Below the pieces are notes generated by a model. It made no database searches. It worked only from the letters and a program-made list of their open reading frames with translations, and was not told the DNA's origin. The position numbers were made by a program, and so were the translations under genes. Shown here piece by piece: positions 39,811 through 46,660 of a stretch of 46,660 nt of DNA (positions are counted from its first letter, which is position 1; each line of letters starts with the position of its first letter). This stretch comes from Bacteroidales bacterium UBA1217. GTDB lineage: Bacteria > Bacteroidota > Bacteroidia > Bacteroidales > P3. The stretch lies in contig DBXH01000016.1 of assembly GCA_002309335.1 (NCBI GenBank), positions 40,553 to 87,212 on the forward strand, given 5' to 3'.

Positions 39811-40881
39811 TCAACCCACCGATGCCTTCAGTTTCTCGGCGTTTTCGGCCAACTGCAAGGCTTCGATGCACTCCTCGATGTCGCCATCCATAAAGGCAGG
39901 CAGGTTGTGCATCGACCATCCGATGCGGTGGTCGGTCACACGGCTCTGGGGATAGTTGTAGGTGCGCACCTTCTCCGAGCGGTCGCCGGTGGCAACCATC
40001 GTCTTGCGCTTGGAGGAGAGTTCTTCCATATACTTGTTATACTCACGCTCATAGAGGCGTGTGCGGAGGATGCTGATAGCCTTCTCCTTGTTCTTTATCT
40101 GACTCTTCTGGTCCTGCATCGAGACGACAATACCCGTAGGAATATGTGTCAGACGCACAGCCGAATAGGTAGTATTGACGCACTGGCCGCCAGGACCGCT
40201 GGCACAGAAAGTATCAATTCGCACATCACTCATATTCAACTCAACGTCAAACTCTTCGGCTTCGGGCAAAACGACAACACCTGCTGCAGAAGTGTGGATG
40301 CGACCCTGTGTCTCGGTGGCAGGAACACGTTGCACACGATGCACACCGCTCTCGTATTTCAGCAAGCCGTAGACGCCTTCGCCGGTAACGGTAAACGTAA
40401 TATCTTTATATCCGCCCGATGTACCCTCGTTGAAATCGGTAACCTCGACTTTCCAATGCTTTTTCTCGCAGAAGCGGGTATACATACGGAACAGGTCGCC
40501 GGCAAAGATGCAGGCCTCGTCGCCGCCCGTGCCGCCGCGAATCTCGACAACAGCGTTCTTCGAATCGGTAGGGTCGGCGGGGATAAGCAACAGGCGGATA
40601 TCATCCTCCATCGGTTCGCGCCGTTCCTGACAGGCCGTTAGTTCCTCCTTGGCCATCTCGCGCAGTTCTGGATCTTTCTCGCTCTCAAGCAACTCCTTGC
40701 ACTCGGCGATGGTGTTGAGCAACGTTTTATACTCATTATAGGCCTTCACAACCGGCTGCAGGTCCTTGTAGTCCTTCGACAGTTTCACATAGCGTTTCAT
40801 ATCGCTCGTCACAGCAGGATCATTCATCTGCTGCTCAATCTCCTGATAACGGGAGTATATGGCTTCTAACTTATCTAACAT
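39811..40881 (-). CDS. prfA: Peptide chain release factor 1
   Basis: A 356-residue class I release factor that recognises UAA and UAG. The stop-codon recognition motif P-A-T is in R-V-P-A-T-E-T-Q-G-R-I-H-T-S-A. The catalytic G-G-Q is in A-S-G-P-G-G-Q-C-V-N, with Cys after G-G-Q where many family members have His. The N-terminal helical domain and the G-G-T-G-G-D-E-A segment are complete. Length is normal. A 23-bp tandem duplication lies just upstream of its start. Confidence 0.96.
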   Translation of the reverse strand: MLDKLEAIYSRYQEIEQQMNDPAVTSDMKRYVKLSKDYKDLQPVVKAYNEYKTLLNTIAECKELLESEKDPELREMAKEELTACQERREPMEDDIRLLLIPADPTDSKNAVVEIRGGTGGDEACIFAGDLFRMYTRFCEKKHWKVEVTDFNEGTSGGYKDITFTVTGEGVYGLLKYESGVHRVQRVPATETQGRIHTSAAGVVVLPEAEEFDVELNMSDVRIDTFCASGPGGQCVNTTYSAVRLTHIPTGIVVSMQDQKSQIKNKEKAISILRTRLYEREYNKYMEELSSKRKTMVATGDRSEKVRTYNYPQSRVTDHRIGWSMHNLPAFMDGDIEECIEALQLAENAEKLKASVG

Positions 40882-40885
40882 TTAT

Positions 40886-40931
40886 GTTTGTATTTTTCTA
40901 TCTTATCAGTTTGTGTTTTTCTATCTTATCA
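40886..40931. repeat. 23-bp tandem duplication upstream of prfA
   Basis: Two adjacent units, TTTGTATTTTTCTATCTTATCAG and the same with one change (A to G at the sixth base), fill most of the 64-base gap between prfA and the next gene. No -7 element is evident in it on the minus strand. It may reflect replication slippage. Confidence 0.85.
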
Positions 40932-40945
40932 GTTTCTTTTTTTTA

Positions 40946-43498
40946 TTACCTAATCAATGTTACCGTGCCACGACCTTCGAGGACATTATCTGAGTTTGAA
41001 TCCAATGTGTAGCGGTAGTAATAGACATAGGCACCCTGCATACATTCGGTGCCGTCACTAGCACGACCATCCCAGGTTTGTTCCGGGTCGGTCGAATGGT
41101 GAACGAGTAAACCCTGACGGTTAAAGATGTAAATCTCATAGTAAAGGATATTGGCTGCGGTAACCACACCGAAAGTGTTGTTTTCGTCGGCTCCGGGGAT
41201 AAAAGCGTTGGGGAACCACAACACTGTAGACTTGACAGGAAGCATAATCGCTGTGTCGGAGCAGCAGAAGAGTCTATTGCAGGTGTGCAAGGCGACACCC
41301 ACACTGTCGGCGTTTTCGGCAATAAAGGTGTGCACTATATGCTGGCTCGATGCTTGGGCTCCATCCGAGAATGTCCACAGTCTTTCAAAACTATTCTCAG
41401 AGCAGTCGGTGAAGGCTACGGTAGGATTGACAACATCCACGAATGTTGCGCTGGCTTCAACCTTCGGCGTGGGGTAAGGGAACACCTCGACAGAGACTCC
41501 CGTGTTGTTCCGCAAGCATAATATTTCATGTAAAGGCTCGACATTATAAGTGGTGTTAACCTGCGGGCAGACAACTACGCTGCTTTGCCCCCGGTAATTG
41601 TCGAGCTCGGGGTCGGGTGGTACCGACATCCAAACAGGCTCGTCAATACCCTCGGCGATAAGAATTACGCTATCGCCCCGACAAATGTGTGGCGTGGCTG
41701 TGCTGACGCTCGCGTCGACATTACTGTAGCATTTCACACTGTCGGTAACGCTGGCTGGACACAAACCGTGTTCAGAGATTGTAAGTGTAATCGGGGTAGT
41801 GCCGACATCAGGCATCCAGACAATGGTATCAAGGTCGTTGACGATATGGCCGCCAATCTGCCACTGTTTATTCAAATGACAGTTTGTATCGCACCATACT
41901 TTGGCGATTTCGCCTTCGCACACCGAGAGGTTGTCAAAGCCTATCTGAGGTGTGTGTACAATATGAGCTTGTATCACCCTCGAGGTTATAGCGCCACAAG
42001 GACTTTCATAAGGCATATCACGTAGCGTCACGAGGTAACTGCCTTCAGCAGGGAAACGATAGTTGACATTGGTGCCCCACAGGGTGTCCAAAGGAGTGAT
42101 GCCAAGCGTATCTGCATATATTATCCACCGTGTCGAGTCGGGACAAATTGCATTACTGCCATAGACAAAACTATGGTCGTGAAGTTGTACGCCCAAGTCA
42201 CAATCGGTCTCAGCCAAGAAGTACATCACTGGCTTATTGTTGTTTAAGTTAGTATATACCTTAGACACAATAGGCTTGTTTGGGTCGAGAGCCGAAGTCA
42301 TCACACAGAGGAATGTTTGCTGGCCTACAGTATCGCCTGCATTGGGGCCTTCACTAAGGACAAAATCGTCTACAATAGGCATATAGACATTGGTATTATG
42401 TATTCCAGCGACCTGACGGAAATGGACCGTATCCATATGGTCAGCGTTTAAGATGTTGGACTCATAGCCTTGCGTGGTGACATACCAATTGTATGAAAGG
42501 AGCCCCTCAGGAGCGCGAAGAGTGTCTACAACGTTGGAGTTGATATCGACACAGCCCGATGCGTTGATTGACATCGACTGGTAGTCGCCCGATATATATG
42601 CGTAGATCGGGTCGAAATTGTATATACAATCACTGGTGTACATCTCGATGCGCACCTTTCTGTAGATATAATTACTTAGGTTGATGGCCACCTTAGTCCA
42701 CGGTTTGTAGGCATAGGAGCAAGTGCCAGTAACACCATAACCGGAGGACCATCCTGGAGGCATTTGGTTGTTGTCGAATGTAGGGGCCGACACTTTGTAC
42801 CACAGACTGTCGTTGATGGGCTGGTTGGGCCACGAGCCGTCAGCGTTCTGCGCCACAACGCGTATCAAAAATTCGCCGGCATCGTAGGCAGTATGACTGA
42901 AACGACGAGCTACAACAGCAAAATTAATAAAAAGCAATGTATTTTGTGGATTAACCCTCATAGTATAGAACAATGCTTCGGCGCCCTTGTTGTTTCCGAC
43001 TGTCGGGGCAATCAGGTTGATAGCCGTGCCTGTGCTACGCATATCACCCAAGCGGATGGAAGTCAAGTATCCTGGTGGTATACGCGGGATACCGGCGCTT
43101 CCGGGTCCTACAGTGAATTGGTCGATGCCATCGTTGGCCGAGGTGATAATCTGGAAACGGCTGTCGTTGGCATCAAAAAAAGAATGTCCGCAGCCTGTTA
43201 TATTGAAGTCATCACCCGAATTGTAGGTTGATGAGGTAATATTGTCGTGACCTATGATGTCGGGATTATTGACACAGGTAGACATAATATGGTAGCCCGT
43301 AGTGGTGTCATTGTGGTTGTAAGAGTTATAGGTACGGTCACCTACACGTGCGCTCCAGAAAAAATTGACATTGCCTGTATTGAAACTCGTCGGGTTCTTG
43401 AAACCAGGACAATCGACACCCGGCTGCCCCATTGCAATAGTCTCGGCAAACAGGGCGGCAAGAAAAACAAGTAATATCCTATTCTTTCTGTGCAACAT
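40946..43498 (-). CDS. Large exported protein with gliding-type C-terminal domain (type IX secretion cargo)
   Basis: An 850-residue protein with a signal peptide ending near A-M-G-Q (residue 25). The body is mainly beta-rich and threonine/asparagine-rich, with a PKD-like domain near residues 690-745 (V-A-F-T-D-C-S-E-N-S-F-E-R-L-W-T-F-S-D-G). The last 85 or so residues (F-P-N-A-F-I-P, then Y-E-I-Y-I-F-N-R-Q-G and W-D-G-R, D-G-T, G-A-Y-V-Y-Y-Y-R-Y) form the gliding-motility-associated C-terminal domain, a type B sorting signal for the type IX secretion system. The protein is therefore probably secreted or surface-bound. Its function is unknown; an adhesin is possible. Confidence 0.88.
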   Translation of the reverse strand: MLHRKNRILLVFLAALFAETIAMGQPGVDCPGFKNPTSFNTGNVNFFWSARVGDRTYNSYNHNDTTTGYHIMSTCVNNPDIIGHDNITSSTYNSGDDFNITGCGHSFFDANDSRFQIITSANDGIDQFTVGPGSAGIPRIPPGYLTSIRLGDMRSTGTAINLIAPTVGNNKGAEALFYTMRVNPQNTLLFINFAVVARRFSHTAYDAGEFLIRVVAQNADGSWPNQPINDSLWYKVSAPTFDNNQMPPGWSSGYGVTGTCSYAYKPWTKVAINLSNYIYRKVRIEMYTSDCIYNFDPIYAYISGDYQSMSINASGCVDINSNVVDTLRAPEGLLSYNWYVTTQGYESNILNADHMDTVHFRQVAGIHNTNVYMPIVDDFVLSEGPNAGDTVGQQTFLCVMTSALDPNKPIVSKVYTNLNNNKPVMYFLAETDCDLGVQLHDHSFVYGSNAICPDSTRWIIYADTLGITPLDTLWGTNVNYRFPAEGSYLVTLRDMPYESPCGAITSRVIQAHIVHTPQIGFDNLSVCEGEIAKVWCDTNCHLNKQWQIGGHIVNDLDTIVWMPDVGTTPITLTISEHGLCPASVTDSVKCYSNVDASVSTATPHICRGDSVILIAEGIDEPVWMSVPPDPELDNYRGQSSVVVCPQVNTTYNVEPLHEILCLRNNTGVSVEVFPYPTPKVEASATFVDVVNPTVAFTDCSENSFERLWTFSDGAQASSQHIVHTFIAENADSVGVALHTCNRLFCCSDTAIMLPVKSTVLWFPNAFIPGADENNTFGVVTAANILYYEIYIFNRQGLLVHHSTDPEQTWDGRASDGTECMQGAYVYYYRYTLDSNSDNVLEGRGTVTLIR

Positions 43499-43588
43499 AG
43501 TATGTCCCGTATTTTAAAATAACGTGCCCGCGAACATATTTATTGTGCAGGCTCCAATTTATTTTCTATTGTAGATTCAACGCGTGTG

Positions 43589-45109
43589 CTAATTGAACTT
43601 ATGATTGAAAATCTTTTCCAAAGCTGCATCCACATCTTTGGAAATGTGCATCCTTCTCACCACAAGGGCACAAACGACCGTCAGGGTGACAGTTTTAAGC
43701 AGAGCGTTGATCAGCACAACAACAATAAGGGGCATACACAGCGGTGCCAACAGCGGCAACATCAGTGCATCCCACGCCATACCAAGGGCAAAGAGCAGCA
43801 GCATCAAAATAAGGATGTGCAAGTGTTTGATGTTGAAGAGGCTGACCTTCAGTTGACAGTTAATGAACCATAATATGCAAACAAAGTAAATGGCATAGGA
43901 GAAAAGTGTGGCGCATGCAGACCCATTGATGCCCCACACAGGAATCAGCCAATTGTTGAGCAGAATAGCTGAAGTTGTCAATAATGCAATGAATATCAAC
44001 GCGAACGGATATTTGCGGGAATAGTTGAGTATGTCGGTGCCTACGCTGAGCGACGAGTTGACAATCTTGGCCAAACCAAGGAAGAACACTACGCCCATTC
44101 CGCCGATATATTCGTCTCCGTGTGGAATGACAGCAAAGAGCGCCCGCAGGTTAGTCCAGATAAGGAAGAATACCATAGAGCTGACCAAGAACTGGTGCAG
44201 CGACACCTGCTGGCCGAGACGGTTGACCTCGCGCCAGTTGTCGTCGCGCACCGCCGTCGCTATCATCGGCCGCGATATGGCTCCCAGCGAACGGTAGGGA
44301 ACTTCAACTATATTAGCGATGTAGAATGCAATGGTGTAGACACCAGTAAGAGCCAAACCCGTATGAGCACCTAGGAAGAGCGAGTTGATGAGGGGTATGT
44401 TACCAGCCAGCACCGTAGCAGTCATAAATAGCGTGTAGAGAACCATCTCCTTCATCCTTTCACGGTTGATAAATTGCCAGTCGATACGGAACGATATCTT
44501 TCCCAACGACATCAGATAGAAGAAGTTGATAAGCATCGCAACGGCATACGAGAGACAGAAAAGCAACACAAACAAGTCGAGCGTGATAACGCCGTTGCCA
44601 TAGAGCAAATAGCAAACCAAATTGAACACCCTGATTCCCACCTCGCGTACCAAACGCGGCACCGTGATGCGCAACAGCACACTGGCATTGGTCTCGAAGA
44701 CTGTCAGGTAGAGTGCGAAGAAGGTCAGCGGCAGCAACAAATAAGCATAGTCGGCGATAAGCGGCGACTTTTGCGAATATACTTCAATGATATCCTGCTT
44801 GAAAACGAAGAATAGTATGGCGAATATTGAAAAGCCGATGAACGGAATGAGTATCGACCAGCCGAAAATGCCGTGGTTCTTGCCATCGTCGGACTTGAAG
44901 AATGGAAAGAAACGGATAATGGAGGCATTGGTGCCCAGCTGGGCGAGACCCGAAAAGAGCATTGCTGCATCAACCATAACACGAGTAAGACCAATCTCTT
45001 CCTGTGTCAGACAATCGGTAAGCACAAAGAATGTGGTGAAAAAACCAATCGCCACACCCAGGTAGTTGGCCAGCGCCCCTCGTATACTTTGTCGTGCTAT
45101 TACGCCCAC
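43589..45109 (-). CDS. Polysaccharide/lipid-linked oligosaccharide flippase (MOP superfamily)
   Basis: A 506-residue membrane protein with about 14 helices and the Wzx/MurJ-like pattern: R-Q-S-I-R-G-A-L-A-N-Y-L-G at the N-terminus, an early G-L-T-R-V-M-V-D-A loop, and P-Y-R-S-L-G-A-I-S-R-P-M-I in the centre. Such proteins flip lipid-linked sugar units across the inner membrane for capsule, O-antigen or cell-wall synthesis. It is not next to glycosyltransferases here. The 5' leader contains a long CCTTTTAACC-type repeat (45121-45178), and TACTTTTG on the minus strand at 45192-45199 is the likely promoter. Confidence 0.88.
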   Translation of the reverse strand: MGVIARQSIRGALANYLGVAIGFFTTFFVLTDCLTQEEIGLTRVMVDAAMLFSGLAQLGTNASIIRFFPFFKSDDGKNHGIFGWSILIPFIGFSIFAILFFVFKQDIIEVYSQKSPLIADYAYLLLPLTFFALYLTVFETNASVLLRITVPRLVREVGIRVFNLVCYLLYGNGVITLDLFVLLFCLSYAVAMLINFFYLMSLGKISFRIDWQFINRERMKEMVLYTLFMTATVLAGNIPLINSLFLGAHTGLALTGVYTIAFYIANIVEVPYRSLGAISRPMIATAVRDDNWREVNRLGQQVSLHQFLVSSMVFFLIWTNLRALFAVIPHGDEYIGGMGVVFFLGLAKIVNSSLSVGTDILNYSRKYPFALIFIALLTTSAILLNNWLIPVWGINGSACATLFSYAIYFVCILWFINCQLKVSLFNIKHLHILILMLLLFALGMAWDALMLPLLAPLCMPLIVVVLINALLKTVTLTVVCALVVRRMHISKDVDAALEKIFNHKFN

Positions 45110-45425
45110 TTTGTTTTTTTTAAGGTTTAAAAGGTTGAAAGGGTTAAAGGGTTGAAAGGGTTAAAAGGGTTTAGGGTTCTATGTTGTTATTCAAAAGTAT
45201 TATCGTAAAGTATATTTGCTTATTTGCAGATTAGTTAATAACGATTGTATTCTGCTCTTATTGCAAAAGATTTAAAATATTTTTTATTCTTAAAAGTCCA
45301 ATTATCAAAATTTTCGTATCTTTGCCACTCGCAAACGCTTTGTCCGGAGGCGCAAAAACACTCCGAACAATTTGGTTTATAGTCATATACAGAAAAATAA
45401 ATAATAATAAATAATAGTAAAAACA
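45110..45425. promoter_or_regulatory. Divergent intergenic region with leader repeats and two promoters
   Basis: The left part (45121-45178) is a series of AAAGGGTTGAAAGGG-type units, which on the minus strand read CCCTTTCAACCC and end just before the flippase start. CAAAAGTA (45192-45199) is TACTTTTG on the minus strand. TATCTTTGC (45317-45325) on the plus strand is the likely promoter of the EF-G2 gene and leaves a leader of about 95 bases. No coding sequence is seen. Confidence 0.7.
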
Positions 45426-46660
45426 ATGAAGATTTACCAGACCTCTGACATCCGCAACATCGCCCTCGTGGGTGGTGCTAAGGCGGGTAAAACCACGATG
45501 GCTGAAGCTATGGCTTTCAATGGCGGACTTATCAACCGCCGTGGCACCGTGGACGGCAAAAACACCATCAGCGACTACCGCGACATTGAACTGGACCGCA
45601 AATATTCGGTCGAAACTACTCTGATGTACACCGAGTTCGGTGGCAAGAAAATCAACATCCTCGACGTTCCCGGCTTCGCCGACTATCAGGGCGAACTGGT
45701 ATCAGCACTCAACGTGGTTGAGGCTGCCGTCGTAGTTGTCAATGCCCAGAGTGGTGTCGAAGTTGGCACCGAGATCGCTAACCGCTACGCCTCGAAGCTG
45801 AACACCCCGATGATCTATGTTATCAACCATCTCGACGCTGAGAAAGCCAACTTTGAAGAGAGTGTAAACCAGCTCAAGGATTTCTTTGGTCAGAAATGCA
45901 CCGTTCTGCAGTTCCCCGTCAATCAGGGTCTTGGTTTCAACCAGGTTGTCGACATCGTAGCCAACAAGCTTTTGACCTTCAATGGCGACAAGATGGAGAT
46001 GAGCGATATCCCCGCTGAGTATGCCGATCGCGCCGAAGAGATGCGTATGGCTCTCGTTGAGGAAGCCGCCGCTGCCGACGACGAACTGATGGAGAAATAT
46101 TTTGAGAATGGCGACCTTACCGCTGAAGAACTCACCAAAGCTCTGAAACTGGCTATTGACAAGCGCGACCTCTTCCCCATCCTCTGCAGCAGCGCCAAAG
46201 AGAATATGGGTGTCGCCCGTCTGCTCGAGTTCATCTGCCAGAACGTTCCCGCTCCCAACGAGGTAGCTAACGCTAAAAAGACCAAAGGCGGCAAGGAACT
46301 GAAATGTGACGTTGCCAATCCCACTGTTGCTTTTGCATTCAAGAGCGCTAAAGATAAAAACCTCGGCGAGCTCACCTACCTGCGCATCTATGACGGCGAG
46401 CTGTCAGAGAGCCAGGATGTCATCAACGCCTGCAACCAGAGCAAAGAGCGCGTAAGCCAGGTGCTCGTATGCTCAGGCAAAGACCGTCAGCGCGTTGAGA
46501 AGGCTTGCGCCGGCGATATCATCTGCACTATCAAGCTGAAAGATGTGAAGATCAACCACACTCTCACCACAGCCAAGAACACTGACGACGCTGTTGAGGA
46601 AATCACTTTCCCGACACCTATCTATACTGTGGCAGTGAAGGCCGCCAACAGCAACGACGA
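45426..46660 (+). CDS. EF-G2-type elongation factor G paralogue, 5' part
   Basis: The first 411 residues of a translational GTPase-like protein; the gene runs off the window. It begins M-K-I-Y-Q-T-S-D-I-R-N-I-A-L-V-G-G-A-K-A-G-K-T-T, with the P-loop at residues 16-24. Canonical EF-G motifs are altered: switch II is D80-V-P-G-F84 instead of D-x-P-G-H, losing the histidine that activates water, and N-K-x-D is N134-H-L-D137. This matches the Bacteroides EF-G2 class, reported to support slow translocation without GTP hydrolysis during starvation and gut colonisation. The normal EF-G is expected elsewhere. The domain II start (G-E-L-T-Y-L-R-I-Y-D-G) is visible. Confidence 0.9.
   Translation, partial: MKIYQTSDIRNIALVGGAKAGKTTMAEAMAFNGGLINRRGTVDGKNTISDYRDIELDRKYSVETTLMYTEFGGKKINILDVPGFADYQGELVSALNVVEAAVVVVNAQSGVEVGTEIANRYASKLNTPMIYVINHLDAEKANFEESVNQLKDFFGQKCTVLQFPVNQGLGFNQVVDIVANKLLTFNGDKMEMSDIPAEYADRAEEMRMALVEEAAAADDELMEKYFENGDLTAEELTKALKLAIDKRDLFPILCSSAKENMGVARLLEFICQNVPAPNEVANAKKTKGGKELKCDVANPTVAFAFKSAKDKNLGELTYLRIYDGELSESQDVINACNQSKERVSQVLVCSGKDRQRVEKACAGDIICTIKLKDVKINHTLTTAKNTDDAVEEITFPTPIYTVAVKAANSND

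Overview
The window is a chromosomal segment of a member of the Bacteroidales. The evidence is the Bacteroidetes -7 promoter element (TAnnTTTG) in front of many genes, the almost complete lack of Shine-Dalgarno sites, the mraZ-to-ftsZ division and cell-wall (dcw) gene order, an S46 dipeptidyl-peptidase, a type IX secretion (gliding-type C-terminal domain) protein, HigBA and HEPN/MNT modules, and an EF-G2-type elongation factor paralogue. MurE carries the meso-diaminopimelate motif DNPR. I cannot assign a genus.

Layout. 1-943: the 3' end of a ComM/YifB-type ATPase, a HEPN/MNT toxin-antitoxin pair, and a second, diverged copy of the same gene end. 989-5876: lipoprotein, nadB and a three-gene set of exported proteins, all on the minus strand. 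6144-9765: HigB/HigA and a two-component system (TPR lipoprotein histidine kinase plus response regulator). 9835-13260: tRNA-Cys, a SpoU/TrmH RNA methyltransferase and a DPP7-like peptidase. 14032-29628: the dcw operon (mraZ, rsmH, ftsL, ftsI, murE, mraY, a MurD C-terminal-domain-only gene, ftsW, murG, murC, ftsQ, ftsA, ftsZ), with three TTGGGA boxes at exact 20-bp spacing upstream of mraZ. 29974-33261: an EamA transporter, a CorC/CNNM protein and mnmA. 33262-38513: a roughly 5.2-kb island bounded by two copies of the mnmA 3' end. 38595-40881: a MNT/HEPN pair with a broken HEPN gene, an orphan rSAM-associated lipoprotein and prfA. 40946-46660: a type IX secretion cargo protein, a polysaccharide flippase and the 5' part of an EF-G2 gene.

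The most interesting part is the island. It carries a RelE/ParE-type toxin-antitoxin pair, a strongly structured RNA that could act as an attenuator in front of a small HTH regulator, a tandem palindromic operator, and a compact operon for a cysteine-rich peptide of the CXXX-repeat type. That operon encodes the precursor, a radical SAM/SPASM enzyme, a SPASM-only partner protein, a small associated protein, TatA and TatC. The precursor has a twin-arginine signal (SRREFFK), so the genes together suggest a peptide that is modified in the cytoplasm, acquires a fold or cofactor, and then leaves through its own Tat translocase.

Two different housekeeping genes (comM and mnmA) each show a tail duplication around or beside a toxin-antitoxin cassette. 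This suggests a shared insertion mechanism, although no integrase is visible. Other oddities are a MurD stripped of its ATP-binding core, palindromic or low-complexity repeats inserted in frame in several enzymes, a His/Glu-rich insert in MurC, and pyrimidine-rich leader repeats always in the same orientation just before start codons.
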